Of a stretch of 64,000 nt of DNA, positions 19,309 to 28,702 are shown piece after piece; the first letter of the stretch is position 1; each line of letters starts with the position of its first letter. The notes beneath the pieces were generated by a model. It made no database searches. It saw nothing but the letters and a program-made list of their open reading frames with translations, and was not told the origin of the DNA. The position numbers and the translations under genes are program-made. Source of the DNA: Desulfosporosinus youngiae DSM 17734 (GTDB lineage: Bacteria; Bacillota; Desulfitobacteriia; Desulfitobacteriales; Desulfitobacteriaceae); contig NZ_CM001441.1 of assembly GCF_000244895.1 (NCBI RefSeq), positions 5,557,417-5,621,416 on the forward strand. The letters are read 5' to 3'.

Positions 19309-19983
19309 TTAAATGACTCGTTTAGCCCCAACATAAACAGATTTCCAGTATGGTCCCAACGAATAGATGGTAACTCCTTTAGATGACGAAGCATTAATGA
19401 ATTCTCCTCCGCCCAGATAGATCCCATCATGATCCACAACCCCGTTTCCAGCAAACGAGAAAAACACTAAATCTCCAGGTTGAAGATTATCAAATGAAAC
19501 CTTTGTTCCTACCGTGTATTGATCACGCGAGACCCTCGGCAGGGTTATCCCATTTTGTTGGAATACATAAGCAACAAATCCGGAACAGTCAAAACCAGTT
19601 TGAGGTGTAGACCCTCCCCATTGATACCGAACCCCAAGATACTTTTTTGCGGTGCTTATAATGTTTGTAACCTTTGCCTGGGGCTGTTTTGGTAAGTAAG
19701 CATTATTCAGGGACTTTACTGTCATAGGACCAACGATTCCGTCAACGGCCAAGCTATGTGCTTTTTGAAAATTCATGACACCTTCTTTGGTCATGGGACC
19801 AAAGATTCCATCGGCTTTTCCAACGTTGTAGCCCAAATTATTAAGTTTTGTCTGCAGCTCTACAACATCCGTTCCTCTTGAACCAACCTTCAGCAAACTA
19901 TCTCCAAGTGATGCCTGGGCGATGGCAGTAAAAGAAAGCATGAAACAAATTAAAACAAGGGCAAGCATAACTTTGTTTTTCAT
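19309..19983 (-). CDS. Secreted NlpC/P60 endopeptidase with a peptidoglycan-binding domain
   Basis: A 224-residue cell-wall hydrolase. The start is placed at the ATG of MKNKVMLALV because AGGAGG lies 6 bases upstream; an ATG seven codons earlier would contain that site. A signal peptide (1-24, ending AIAQA) precedes a peptidoglycan-binding domain (VVELQTKLNNLGYNVGKADG, then VMNFQKAHSL). The NlpC/P60 domain has the catalytic Cys133 in GFDCSGFV and His185 in VDHDGIYLGGGEFINAS; the third polar residue is Asn rather than His. It cleaves stem-peptide bonds. The N-terminal half is organised like SleB, so a sporulation role is possible. Confidence 0.9.
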   Translation of the reverse strand: MKNKVMLALVLICFMLSFTAIAQASLGDSLLKVGSRGTDVVELQTKLNNLGYNVGKADGIFGPMTKEGVMNFQKAHSLAVDGIVGPMTVKSLNNAYLPKQPQAKVTNIISTAKKYLGVRYQWGGSTPQTGFDCSGFVAYVFQQNGITLPRVSRDQYTVGTKVSFDNLQPGDLVFFSFAGNGVVDHDGIYLGGGEFINASSSKGVTIYSLGPYWKSVYVGAKRVI

Positions 19984-20060
19984 TCTTTTCCTCCTCGTAT
20001 TCATTTTAGATGTTCGAGATGTTCGCTTTCTCTCATAAGTCCCAGCCCTGTAATATGACA

Positions 20061-20107
20061 GACCTGTCCCCTGCCTCTATTATTCAATAGTCCGGGACAG
20101 GTGTCTA
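20061..20107. repeat. Inverted repeat built on ACCTGTCCC
   Basis: GACCTGTCCC (20061-20070) and GGGACAGGT (20094-20102) face each other 23 bases apart. The word AGGGGACAGGT and its complement are the sort of palindrome seen in REP-like elements of clostridial genomes. It sits next to a second, longer palindrome in the same gap. Confidence 0.55.
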
Positions 20108-20156
20108 TCATTAAAATGTAGCAGCTTTTCAACTTATTTACATTCCAGGGCGTAAC

Positions 20157-20210
20157 AAGGGGACGTGGTTGCCGGCAGATTGATCAATGTGCCGGCAACC
20201 ACGTCCCCTT
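20157..20210. repeat. REP-like palindrome with 21-bp perfect arms
   Basis: The arm beginning AAGGGGACGTGGTTGCCGG (20157-20177) is exactly repeated in inverted form at 20190-20210; the 12-base centre is itself palindromic (ATTGATCAAT). Words of the form GGGGACGTGGTT are typical of extragenic palindromes mobilised by Y1-type transposases. No transposase gene lies nearby. It could also form a bidirectional terminator between the convergent flanks, but the genes here diverge. Confidence 0.7.
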
Positions 20211-20300
20211 TGTCACACTATCCTTAAGTGAACTTCTAAAAGGACTACTTTATTTCGTTTATTTGGGCAGAATAAAAAAAACCTTTAAGGAGGACGCTGG

Positions 20301-21386
20301 ATGGCCTTTCAATTACCAAGCTATAAGCACCCTGATTTTGAACAAGAACCCTTTCGATCCGCACCAAATGCCCAAATTGTTGTGGTAGAAAAGGAAGGGG
20401 TGGCACCCCAGAACTATCATGGCCTTTCCATTTATCCGGAGTACTTTAAACTTAATGGTGAATGGATTTTAGCAAGCGAAAGCCGGATGGACGGAGTCCC
20501 TGTCTTAAGAACAGACGGTACTATTCAGGTTGTTGAATTTAGAAATCTCCAGGTTAGTGATCAGGTAATCGTCGGCCGGACAGAAGACGGCCATGAGGGA
20601 ATCTATGTCTATGCCAATGGCTTTCGTTCGCATGATCCTAATTCTGATCTGTTTGCTTTTCGTTCCGGCCGCTCCAGAGAGACCGCTTACTCTAAGGACT
20701 ATAACGAACTTTATGAGCTCTTAAACTATGAAAGAGATAACGGCTATATCGTCTGGGTCTTAGGCCCGGCTGTTGTCTTTGACTATGATTCCAGGCAGGC
20801 ACTCTCCGCCCTGATTTCCGAGGGGTATGCTCATGCGATCCTGGCCGGTAATGCTATGGCAACTCATGATTTAGAAGCTGCTTTGTTTGGAACTGCCTTA
20901 GGCCAAAATACCTATAACCAACAATCTCCGCCTAATGCGCATTATCATCACCTGGACCTGATTAACAAAGCCCGGGAAGCGGGCTCTCTAAAGACCCTTA
21001 TAGAAAAAGAATCTATTCAGGATGGAATTGTGTATTCCAGCATTAAAAATAAGGTTCCTTTAATCCTTGCCGGCTCAATTCGGGACGACGGCCCCCTTCC
21101 CCCGGTCATCCCTGATGTTTATCAAGCTCAAGATGAAATGCGCAAACACACTCGTAAAGCGACAACACTCATCTGTCTTGCCACACAGCTTCATACCATT
21201 GCCGCAGGAAATATGACCCCGTCATACATTCAAAAAAATGGGACTATTCGACCCGTCTATATTTACTGCATCGACATTGCGGAATTTGCTGTCAACAAGC
21301 TTAGGGATAGGGGCTCCTTAGAAGTAACTACTCTGGTAACCAATGTTCAGGATTTCCTGGTTCATCTAAAAAATAATTTAGTTTAA
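20301..21386 (+). CDS. TIGR00300-family protein (LOR/SDH-type, ornithine cyclodeaminase-like)
   Basis: A 361-residue soluble protein of the family TIGR00300, whose domain is found in plant lysine-ketoglutarate reductase/saccharopine dehydrogenase, in archaeal ornithine cyclodeaminases and at the C-terminus of cyanobacterial arginine dihydrolases. Visible segments are MDGVPVLRTDGTIQVVEFRN, a nucleotide-binding-like GYIVWVLGPAVVFDYDSR, AILAGNAMATHDLEAALFGTALG and VPLILAGSIRDDGPLPPVI. The substrate here is unknown; an arginine/ornithine reaction is an inference from relatives. AAGGAGG lies 9 bases before the ATG. Confidence 0.8.
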   Translation: MAFQLPSYKHPDFEQEPFRSAPNAQIVVVEKEGVAPQNYHGLSIYPEYFKLNGEWILASESRMDGVPVLRTDGTIQVVEFRNLQVSDQVIVGRTEDGHEGIYVYANGFRSHDPNSDLFAFRSGRSRETAYSKDYNELYELLNYERDNGYIVWVLGPAVVFDYDSRQALSALISEGYAHAILAGNAMATHDLEAALFGTALGQNTYNQQSPPNAHYHHLDLINKAREAGSLKTLIEKESIQDGIVYSSIKNKVPLILAGSIRDDGPLPPVIPDVYQAQDEMRKHTRKATTLICLATQLHTIAAGNMTPSYIQKNGTIRPVYIYCIDIAEFAVNKLRDRGSLEVTTLVTNVQDFLVHLKNNLV

Positions 21387-21438
21387 TCAGGAAACACTTC
21401 CTCCTGAGCTGATCCTCCCTTGATTCCTACTGCTCCGA

Positions 21439-21610
21439 TAAAGAAAACTTGGCTGGCGCTGCCCACGAGACACTGTCTTCGCACGAATTAGCTTTTCTTA
21501 CAGGATGTGGGAGAAGATGCCCAACACGAGGGACCTATTTCCATTCATCAGTGGTGCCGCACAGCGGCATGGGAGTCTGATAGTACGAGAAAACTGCCGC
21601 GACAGTTATT
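21439..21610. ncRNA. Second, shorter copy of the GC-rich folded element
   Basis: The 331-base gap after the TIGR00300 gene has no gene. Its part reading GGATGTGGGAGAAG, then AGTGGTGCCGCACAGCGGCATGG, aligns with the minus strand of the 12932-13340 element (GGATGTGGACGAAG, then TGGTGCCGCCTTAGCGGCATGG), with about two thirds identity by eye. The stem GTGCCGC/GCGGCAT is kept although its loop differs. Whether it is RNA or a mobile repeat is open. Confidence 0.45.
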
Positions 21611-21717
21611 CAATGGTTAACCGACCATAATATCTAACATCCAATATAAATAGGAGTAGAGGCTGAATTCCATTCAGCCTCTATTCCTATTCGCTAGGTC
21701 TCCGAACTTAGGACTTC

Positions 21718-21879
21718 TTAAGAAAAGGTTAGCTCTTTTATCTCAGAATTTCTTAGTTTCTTTTCACTAAGCCCGATAGAATCATCCAGCCGGCTCGTCA
21801 AACCTTCGTTATTGTCGCTCCCATTCTCATTGATTTGACCCTGAGTAGGCGCAACTCCTTCAATTCCTTCGTTTTGCAT
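21718..21879 (-). CDS. Small hypothetical protein
   Basis: A 53-residue reading frame if started at the ATG preceded by AGGGGGTATGGT; an upstream ATG would give 75 residues. The product is polar and rich in Asn, Glu, Gly and Ser with no membrane segment or motif. It lies just downstream of the glnS terminator. Coding status is uncertain; only the well-spaced ribosome site supports it. Confidence 0.3.
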   Translation of the reverse strand: MQNEGIEGVAPTQGQINENGSDNNEGLTSRLDDSIGLSEKKLRNSEIKELTFS

Positions 21880-21939
21880 ACCATACCCCCTAGAAATTTC
21901 TTCTAGTATTCCCGAAGGAACGAAAAAACTCATTACCGT

Positions 21940-21982
21940 AAACAAAGAATTCCCCAGCGTTCAGCCGGAGAATTCTTTGTTT
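21940..21982 (-). terminator. Terminator hairpin downstream of glnS
   Basis: AAACAAAGAATTC (21940-21952) and GAATTCTTTGTTT (21970-21982) form a 13-bp perfect stem. It lies 50 bases beyond the glnS stop on the minus strand; read that way the stem itself ends in GTTT. Confidence 0.6.
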
Positions 21983-22034
21983 AATTAAACAGTCCCCCCG
22001 CCCGAAGCTCAATGCTCAGGCTTAGCCGAACGAA

Positions 22035-23690
22035 TTATTTCGGCAACTGAAACGAACTCTTCAATGATACAATTCTATTAAAAATAAGCTTGCCTTGTTC
22101 TGAACTCAAAGGATCAACATTAAAGTACCCATGTCTAAAGAATTGAAACTTATCCTGGGGCTTGGCGTCTTTCATATTTGGCTCAACGAAACCCTGTACG
22201 ATCTCTAAAGACTTGGAATTTATGTTATCCAGAAAGGAGGTCTCATCATCCTTATCCTGATCCAAAATTAAGGGTTCATATAATCGGAACTCCGCAGATA
22301 CTGCTTGGGAGGCCTCCAGCCAATGAATCGTCCCTTTGACTTTCCGCCCCGTGAACCCTGATCCGCTCTTCGTCTCCGGATCATAGGTACAGTGAAGTTC
22401 AATGACGTTTCCGCCCTCATCTTTAATAATATCATTGCATTTAATAAAATAAGCGTTTTTCAGCCGGACTTCATTACCCACGAAAAGCCTATGGTACTTG
22501 GCCGGCGGATTCTCCATAAAATCATCTTGCTCAATATAAATTTCACGTGAAAAAGGAATTAGCCGGGAACCCATCTCGGGATTTTCCGGATTATTTTCAG
22601 CCTCCAGCATCTCTGTCTGACCTTCGGGGTAATTTGTAATAACCACCTTAAGGGGCTCAAGCACCGCCATGGTCCTCGGTGCCTTAAGTTTTAAGTCTTC
22701 CCGGATAAAATGTTCGAGCATCTTGCTATCAACAACACTATCTGCTTTAGCCACTCCGATTTCCCGGGCAAAGTTTCGAATCGCCTCTGCTGTATACCCC
22801 CTGCGCCGAAGTCCCGAGATCGTAGGCATCCGGGGGTCATCCCAACCGTCTACGACCTTTTCGTCAACCAATTGCTTTAGCTTCCGCTTACTCATCACCG
22901 TATTCGTAATGTTTAAGCGGGCAAATTCATATTGATGAGGAACCTTCTCCATTTCACATTCCCGGACAACCCAATCATATAAGGGACGATGATCCTCAAA
23001 CTCCAACGTACAAATCGAATGAGTGATTCCTTCTATGGCATCCTCTAAGGGATGGGCAAAATCATACATGGGGTAAATACACCACTTATCCCCCGTATTA
23101 TGGTGGTTGGCATGCGCAATCCTGTAAAGGACAGGGTCCCGCATATTAATGTTGGGAGAAGCCATATCTATCTTAGCGCGCAAGACCTTTTGTCCGTCTT
23201 TGAATTCCCCTTGACGCATACGCTCAAACAACTCTAAGTTTTCTTCAACCGACCGATCGCGGTACGGGCTTTTTTGTCCCGCCTCTGTCAGAGAGCCCCG
23301 CATTTTCCTGATTTCCTCAGCCGTTAAATCACAAACATAAGCCTTGCCTTTTTTGATCAGCAAAATGGCACGCTTATACATTTCCTCAAAGTAATCTGAG
23401 GCAAAAAATAAGTTATCCCATTCATATCCCAGCCACGCTACATCTTCCTTGATGGATTCTACATATTCTGTGTCCTCTTTGGTGGGATTCGTATCATCAA
23501 AGCGCAGGTGGGTCTTGCCTTTGAATTCGTCCGCCAATTCAAAATTTAAAATAATCGATTTGGCATGTCCAATATGTAAATAACCATTGGGTTCCGGTGG
23601 GAACCGTGTGATAATCTGATCTACGTTACCGGCTTTTAGATCCTCATTAACAATATTCTTAAGAAAATTTGAGGTGGACTTGTTTTCCAT
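22035..23690 (-). CDS. glnS: Glutaminyl-tRNA synthetase
   Basis: A class I synthetase of 551 residues that charges tRNA-Gln directly. HIGH is at 39-42 in [17 protein letters not shown], followed by [21 protein letters not shown] corresponds to VMSKRKL near residue 266. The C-terminal beta-barrel anticodon-binding region ([27 protein letters not shown]) is of the GlnRS kind, separating it from GltX. Many Firmicutes use GatCAB instead, so GlnRS here points to a lineage that acquired it; both routes may coexist. Confidence 0.95.
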   Translation of the reverse strand: MENKSTSNFLKNIVNEDLKAGNVDQIITRFPPEPNGYLHIGHAKSIILNFELADEFKGKTHLRFDDTNPTKEDTEYVESIKEDVAWLGYEWDNLFFASDYFEEMYKRAILLIKKGKAYVCDLTAEEIRKMRGSLTEAGQKSPYRDRSVEENLELFERMRQGEFKDGQKVLRAKIDMASPNINMRDPVLYRIAHANHHNTGDKWCIYPMYDFAHPLEDAIEGITHSICTLEFEDHRPLYDWVVRECEMEKVPHQYEFARLNITNTVMSKRKLKQLVDEKVVDGWDDPRMPTISGLRRRGYTAEAIRNFAREIGVAKADSVVDSKMLEHFIREDLKLKAPRTMAVLEPLKVVITNYPEGQTEMLEAENNPENPEMGSRLIPFSREIYIEQDDFMENPPAKYHRLFVGNEVRLKNAYFIKCNDIIKDEGGNVIELHCTYDPETKSGSGFTGRKVKGTIHWLEASQAVSAEFRLYEPLILDQDKDDETSFLDNINSKSLEIVQGFVEPNMKDAKPQDKFQFFRHGYFNVDPLSSEQGKLIFNRIVSLKSSFQLPK

Positions 23691-23809
23691 CGTATCAACC
23701 TTTCTCGCTAGATAATCCTGTTTCTGCCAATTTTATCTTTACCCTCAATAATACTTCATTCATGGTCAGAGTTCAACTTCAGCCCCAAAAATATGGTTTA
23801 TACTAAAAA

Positions 23810-23847
23810 GCCTGTAACTTAGTATGCTTAACCGCTAAGTTACAGGC
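23810..23847 (-). terminator. Terminator hairpin downstream of htrA
   Basis: GCCTGTAACTTAG (23810-23822) pairs perfectly with CTAAGTTACAGGC (23835-23847). On the minus strand it begins 17 bases after the htrA stop and is followed by TTTTTAGTAT. Confidence 0.8.
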
Positions 23848-23863
23848 CTGCCAAGTTTGTTGG

Positions 23864-25009
23864 TTATTGTGACTTAATTTCCGTAAGTACTAATGAAACA
23901 TCTATAGCCTTGTTATCCCGGTAAATCGTGACTGTAACCGTATCTCCCGGCTTATATTTCAATAACTGATGGGTTAATTCCAAAGAATTCTTGATTGCTA
24001 TACCATTAATCTTTGTCAAAACATCCCCGGTCCGAATTCCTGCTTTTTCTGCCGGACCGCCCGGAGTGACCTTAGAAATATAGGCTCCTTCCGGCCATCC
24101 TCGCTGACTGGCATATTCGGCCGTATAGCGGGGATCGATTTGAACATTAAGTCCGGGATGACTGGCATATCCTTTCTCAATCAATTGTTTAATGGTTGGT
24201 AAAGCATCTGAAATCGGGATAGCAAAACCCATTCCTTCAAATCCAGGTTCCTGATTCTTGGCGGAATTTATCCCAATCACCTGACCTTGGTAATTGACAA
24301 GCGGGCCTCCGCTGTTTCCAGGGTTTATAGCAGCATCTGTTTGAATGAGATTAAAGCTTGCTTCTCCCGGAATATTCAAGATACGATTGGTTGCAGATAC
24401 AACGCCTGTCGTCACAGAGCGGGCAAATTCCTGTCCGCCGGGATTTCCGATAGCTACTACCGGTTCACCGACTTGGAGTTTTGAAGAATCTCCCAGTTGG
24501 GTCGCTACAAGATCTTTGGTATCTGCAATCTGAACCACGGCTAAATCAGTACGTTCATCACCGCCCACAAGTTTTGCATCAAGATTGCGGCCATCAGCCA
24601 GACTCACAATCAGTTTTTCTGCTCCGGCAATCACATGATTATTGGTGACAATGTAGCCATTTTTAGCATCAATAATAAAACCTGAGCCACTTCCCACTTC
24701 AGCAAAACTGCTTCCTCCGAAAAAGGCCCCCCGTGATTGAAAGTTAGCAATTCCGACAACTGCCGGTCCAGTGACTTTAGCAATTTGAGTTACCGGGAAA
24801 TTGACTCCGTCTGTTTCGATAGCCTGGGTCGTTGGTCCTTCATTTAAAACGACTTGGTTTGCAGAGGTCACTTGCTTGTTCCCGTACACTGATGGAACTA
24901 ATGCCACGGCAACGATTCCACCCAGCACGGCACTAATTAAAGCTATTACAATGGTCGAAAAAAAACCGTGCCCTCTCCGTGAATAATTATTATCTTTATA
25001 GTAGTCCAT
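23864..25009 (-). CDS. HtrA-type membrane-anchored serine protease
   Basis: A DegP/HtrA quality-control protease of 381 residues. One transmembrane anchor (residues 17-39) follows a short cytosolic tail. The trypsin-like domain has the triad His125 (TNNHVIAG), Asp155 (RTDLAVV) and Ser233 (NPGNSGGPL). A single PDZ domain occupies about residues 285-375 (GAYISKVTPGGPAEKAGIRTGD). It acts outside the membrane on misfolded proteins. It sits 19 bases downstream of the YycJ-like gene, the same pairing as yycJ-yycK (htrC) in Bacillus, but no walRK genes are adjacent here. Confidence 0.94.
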   Translation of the reverse strand: MDYYKDNNYSRRGHGFFSTIVIALISAVLGGIVAVALVPSVYGNKQVTSANQVVLNEGPTTQAIETDGVNFPVTQIAKVTGPAVVGIANFQSRGAFFGGSSFAEVGSGSGFIIDAKNGYIVTNNHVIAGAEKLIVSLADGRNLDAKLVGGDERTDLAVVQIADTKDLVATQLGDSSKLQVGEPVVAIGNPGGQEFARSVTTGVVSATNRILNIPGEASFNLIQTDAAINPGNSGGPLVNYQGQVIGINSAKNQEPGFEGMGFAIPISDALPTIKQLIEKGYASHPGLNVQIDPRYTAEYASQRGWPEGAYISKVTPGGPAEKAGIRTGDVLTKINGIAIKNSLELTHQLLKYKPGDTVTVTIYRDNKAIDVSLVLTEIKSQ

Positions 25010-25028
25010 AACTAACCTCCTCTGCCTA

Positions 25029-25838
25029 TTATTCCATTAACATCATCAATTCATGCGGTGAATGACGCGGAGCAACATGTACATGGACATCAGAGTACTT
25101 TTTAGCTCTCTTCGAGTTTCTAAGGATACCCAAAACCGTAGACAAAGCGATTTCCGGAGTATTGTTTTCCTCACTTAGATGGGCCAGCATGACCCGTTGA
25201 GTATTTTCGTTAATCCACTCAAGGAGTCCTTCTGCCAGCTGTTTATTATCCAAATGCCCGTAGTTTCCGCTGATCCGTCGTTTTAGATAGGCTGGATACG
25301 GCCCATTCTGCAAGCGGTCTTTATCATAATTAGCCTCTACGACAAGGGCATCACACCCTTGCAAATGCCGGTGCATTTCTTCAGTGATCATACCGCTGTC
25401 AGTGGCAATTCCGATTGCCAAGTCCCTCTTATCCTTTTGCTTGGGACGTGAAACCTTTAGTCCGTAGCTTTCACGACTATCGTGAGAGGTAGGATAGAGC
25501 AAAACATTAAGGCCTGCACAAGAAAAAGACTCCCGAACTTCTATACGTTGATTTTCTGCAAGCTTTCCCAAGGAAGGACTCATAACCTTCCAAAGCCCCG
25601 CAGTAGCGTAAATTGGTATTTTTAACTTCCTGGCCAGTATCCCTACTCCACGAATATGATCCACATGTTCATGGGTAACTACAATTCCTTCAATTTCCGA
25701 ACACAATAGGTTAACCTGGGAAAGGTTATGTAATAAACTCTTCCCGCTAATTCCGCAATCCACAAGCAGATGCCGGTTATCTTCCCCAACAAGAATTGCA
25801 TTTCCGGAACTTCCGCTCGCCAAGGTTGTAAAATGCAA
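25029..25838 (-). CDS. yycJ: MBL-fold metallo-hydrolase YycJ/WalJ
   Basis: A 269-residue metallo-beta-lactamase-fold protein. The N-terminus FTTLASGSSGNAILV is the YycJ signature; metal ligands are in VVTHEHVDHIRGVG, the later TSHDS and IATDSG segments and the C-terminal MLAHLSEENN. Members are predicted 5'-to-3' DNA exonucleases linked to coordination of replication and cell division. It is followed by the HtrA gene. Confidence 0.92.
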   Translation of the reverse strand: MHFTTLASGSSGNAILVGEDNRHLLVDCGISGKSLLHNLSQVNLLCSEIEGIVVTHEHVDHIRGVGILARKLKIPIYATAGLWKVMSPSLGKLAENQRIEVRESFSCAGLNVLLYPTSHDSRESYGLKVSRPKQKDKRDLAIGIATDSGMITEEMHRHLQGCDALVVEANYDKDRLQNGPYPAYLKRRISGNYGHLDNKQLAEGLLEWINENTQRVMLAHLSEENNTPEIALSTVLGILRNSKRAKKYSDVHVHVAPRHSPHELMMLME

Positions 25839-25919
25839 TTATATTCCCTCCCTTCCGGCAGCATTTAAGCGATTCAATAAACATTGAAGAGAAGCAGCAT
25901 CCTGCTAAAATGCCCTGCC

Positions 25920-26606
25920 TCACTCGCCCTTCTGTAAATTAGGATTTGACACACCGTCTGTGGTTTTAGCTTGGAGCTGACTTTGAGCCATATTAATCAT
26001 GGCTTGGATCTCCTCTTTTTCTTGATCATTCCGGGCCAAGGGCAGAGCCTTTTGCCACTGATTAAGAGCCCCGGCCCAATCCTGCTTGGCTTGGGAAAGG
26101 AAAATACCATAGTTGAACAGTGCATTTATGAAATCAGGCTGAAGGGCTATGGCCTCATTATAGCTCTTTTCCGCTAAATCATAATCTCCGCTGTAAAAAG
26201 CAGATGTCGCCATATCCACCATGATATTCGGATCTTTATTTGTTTTCAAAACCTGTTGGTAGGCCTCAACCGCTTTTTTGAAGTTATCTTGCATCTCACC
26301 GGGCGCTGCAACTTGAGCTTTTATTGCAGCATCATAGTATTCATTTCCAAGGGCAGTTTGTAATTGTACATTGTCAGGGTCTACTTTAGCTTGCTGAACC
26401 ATGGCATCTATACGCTGCTTCTGGTCTTGGTATTCTGCTTCAGCCTGGGCAGTATTATAAGCACCTGGGTTGGCAGACGGTGTATCCCCGCCAATAAAAT
26501 AACCGATAAATGCCGAACCAACCATAGCAATACTAACAAGAACAGCAAGTACACCCGCAAAAATTCTTTGTGATCGTTTATTCAAACAGTTCTCCCCCTT
26601 GCCCAT
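25920..26606 (-). CDS. Membrane-anchored tetratricopeptide-repeat protein
   Basis: A 228-residue protein with one N-terminal transmembrane helix (about 13-36) and about three TPR units from residue 55 on (ALGNEYYDAAIKAQ, then VDMATSAFYSGDYDLAEKSYNEAIALQPDFINALFNYGIFLSQAKQDWAGALNQW). The repeats face the outside if the N-terminus is inside. It probably acts as a protein-protein adaptor; no partner is evident. It is separated from yycJ by 80 bases. Confidence 0.8.
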   Translation of the reverse strand: MGKGENCLNKRSQRIFAGVLAVLVSIAMVGSAFIGYFIGGDTPSANPGAYNTAQAEAEYQDQKQRIDAMVQQAKVDPDNVQLQTALGNEYYDAAIKAQVAAPGEMQDNFKKAVEAYQQVLKTNKDPNIMVDMATSAFYSGDYDLAEKSYNEAIALQPDFINALFNYGIFLSQAKQDWAGALNQWQKALPLARNDQEKEEIQAMINMAQSQLQAKTTDGVSNPNLQKGE

Positions 26607-26695
26607 TTAATCCCAAATAACATTGTACCATGTCTTCTCAACCCGTCCAACCTCAAATATTTAATGTATGACTTCTCCCAGCGGGAATGGGTGTG

Positions 26696-28183
26696 CTAAC
26701 AGCGGATATCCTGAACAGGCGCCGGCTCAAGATTGTCTTGAAGTTCTTTAATCTTTACATAAAGTGCGACTTCCAAACGCTTTTTCTGAAGCTCACATCC
26801 CAAGGTATAAACCTCTGTCAGGTTCTGAGTAAAGGAAACATTGGCTGCATGACATCCTCCGCTGCAGACAAAGCGTGCCCAACACTCCCGGCAGGACGGC
26901 TTAGCGTAGACATGGGCGGAACGAAAGTCCTTAACCAGGTCTTCCTTTAATTGAAGCGGGTTTTCGTCATAGAGTGAACCAAGTTTGTAGATCTCCTGCC
27001 CCACAAACTGGTGACAGGGGTATAGATCCCCCTCGGGGGAAATTGCCACATACTCATGACCGGCTCCACATCCCGAAAGTCGTTTGACCATGCAGGGGCC
27101 CTGATCCAAAGCAACGTTAAAATGGAAGAAGTTAAACTCCCGTCCTTGGGCACGGCGTAATAACAGCTCCTCGCCAAGACGATCGTAGGCTTCACCTAGT
27201 TTATCCAGATCTCCCTCTTGAAAGGCATAAGCAGCCTCAGGACCTGCTACGACGGGCTCCACGGAAATTTGTTTGATTCCTAAATCCGCCATATGCAAAA
27301 CATCCTGATCAAAATCCAAATTAAAATGGGTATAGGTCCCCCGCACATAGTAATAGGTTCCCAGCGCATAGGCTGAGCTTTCCGGCCGTTTCGCTGCGAA
27401 TTGCTTAATCAGCGGCGTAACTTTGGCATAACTCCCCCGGCCATCTGCATAAGGCCTCATCCGATCGTGTACTTCCGGGCGGCCATCCAAGCTCAAAACA
27501 ACGCTTATATCCTCTTGTTCGAGAAATTCCTGAATTTTATCAGTCAGCAATACTCCATTGGTCGTCAGCGTGAATTTAATGGTTTTACCCCGCTCTGCCC
27601 CTGCCTTTCTGCCGTATTCCACCAGGGCCTTAACCAGCCCAAAATTGAGCAGGGGTTCACCTCCGAAGAAATCGACTTCACAATGGTTCCTATGTCCCGA
27701 TGATTCTAAAACAAAGTCGATCCCCTTTTTACCTGTCTCCAAATCCATCATCGTTCTGCTTCCGCCAAAAGCACCTGTTCCCGCAAAGCAATACTCACAG
27801 CGCAGATTGCAGTCATGAGCCACATGAAGGCAAATAGCCTTAACAATCGGCTTAGCGGGATAAACAGGGAGCACGCCTTCCGCCTCCGCCGAAAAAAGGG
27901 TTCCTTCCTTACGGAGTTCCTCCAGTTCTTCTAAAATCTCAGTGAGTTCTTCTTCCTTTACTGTTTTGCCTGCTTGCCTAAGAACCCGGCTAAGTCCCGC
28001 TACACTAAGACTCCCCGATAACTCCTGCAATTCTTCAATGCTCTTGAGAACATTAAAGGTCCCCTCATCCAGAACATGTAAGGATCCGGAATTTACATCA
28101 TGAGCGATCAAGCGATCTCCTTGACAGTAACTATGGACATTTTTCTTTAAGGGATAGTTCTCAAAATACAATAAATCTAACAT
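26696..28183 (-). CDS. scfB: Thioether cross-link-forming SCIFF peptide maturase
   Basis: A radical SAM/SPASM enzyme of 495 residues that installs thioether bonds in the SCIFF peptide encoded just upstream. The N-terminal peptide-recognition segment is followed by the radical SAM cysteines Cys125, Cys129 and Cys132 (HDCNLRCEYCFAG), FFGGEPLLNF, LSLDGRPEVHD and the C-terminal SPASM cysteines (SGCGAGHEYVAISPEG, CRECWARFVCSGGC). Order and composition match ScfB of Clostridia, where the pair is almost universal. It lies about 100 bases downstream of scfA with a hairpin between them. Confidence 0.95.
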   Translation of the reverse strand: MLDLLYFENYPLKKNVHSYCQGDRLIAHDVNSGSLHVLDEGTFNVLKSIEELQELSGSLSVAGLSRVLRQAGKTVKEEELTEILEELEELRKEGTLFSAEAEGVLPVYPAKPIVKAICLHVAHDCNLRCEYCFAGTGAFGGSRTMMDLETGKKGIDFVLESSGHRNHCEVDFFGGEPLLNFGLVKALVEYGRKAGAERGKTIKFTLTTNGVLLTDKIQEFLEQEDISVVLSLDGRPEVHDRMRPYADGRGSYAKVTPLIKQFAAKRPESSAYALGTYYYVRGTYTHFNLDFDQDVLHMADLGIKQISVEPVVAGPEAAYAFQEGDLDKLGEAYDRLGEELLLRRAQGREFNFFHFNVALDQGPCMVKRLSGCGAGHEYVAISPEGDLYPCHQFVGQEIYKLGSLYDENPLQLKEDLVKDFRSAHVYAKPSCRECWARFVCSGGCHAANVSFTQNLTEVYTLGCELQKKRLEVALYVKIKELQDNLEPAPVQDIRC

Positions 28184-28223
28184 TCACACTCCAGATCCTC
28201 TCTTTTTCTTAGTAAACAGAAAC

Positions 28224-28254
28224 AGAACCCGCCCCGTATTTTGGGGTGGGTTCT
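28224..28254 (-). terminator. Intercistronic hairpin between scfA and scfB
   Basis: AGAACCCGCCCC (28224-28235) pairs with GGGGTGGGTTCT (28243-28254), including one G-T pair. On the minus strand it is followed by GTTTCTGTTTAC. A partial terminator here would let the peptide be made in excess over the enzyme. Confidence 0.7.
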
Positions 28255-28285
28255 GAGATCCTATGTTGAAATTAAGCCGGCTGAC

Positions 28286-28426
28286 TTATTTAACACACAC
28301 TTGGTTTCCAACTGTGCACGACGTCTTACAAGCAGACTGACAAGAGGTCTGGCACTTGCCACACCCACCGGTTTTCACGGTAGCACTTAGATTTGCTTTA
28401 ACAATTGTCTGAATGTGTTTTGCCAT
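28286..28426 (-). CDS. scfA: Six-cysteine peptide SCIFF (ScfA)
   Basis: A 46-residue ribosomal peptide precursor. It starts MAKHIQTIVKANLSATVKTG and has six cysteines at positions 22, 25, 29, 33, 37 and 44 in the pattern GCGKCQTSCQSACKTSC and QVC, the six-cysteines-in-forty-five-residues signature. AGGAGGGTGTTTGA precedes the ATG. The maturase gene scfB follows. The function of the mature peptide is unknown; no dedicated exporter is next door. Confidence 0.94.
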   Translation of the reverse strand: MAKHIQTIVKANLSATVKTGGCGKCQTSCQSACKTSCTVGNQVCVK

Positions 28427-28657
28427 TCAAACACCCTCCTCTCGAAACTATCACGTCTTCTAATTTCATTCTCGATTATAACACAGAGACAAGAAGAAAG
28501 GCAAAGCCCAACCTTCAGCAAATAGCACTTTCTGAGTACATTTTATCTTAAATAATTCCCTAACCCCTTAAATCGTTGCACAAGCAAGCAGATTGATTAA
28601 GAAAATGCTGCCTATCTAACTCCCTCTCCAGAAAGCATCAATTATTTGTATAAAATG

Positions 28658-28687
28658 TTGACGAATTTACTAGATTATACATATAAT
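28658..28687 (+). promoter_or_regulatory. Sigma-A-type promoter of the M-box transcription unit
   Basis: TTGACG (28658-28663) and TATAAT (28682-28687) with an 18-base spacer stand about 20 bases before the first conserved base of the riboswitch. A transcript starting near 28694 would include the whole aptamer. Confidence 0.7.
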
Positions 28688-28702
28688 AAAGTGTCTAAAT
28701 AA

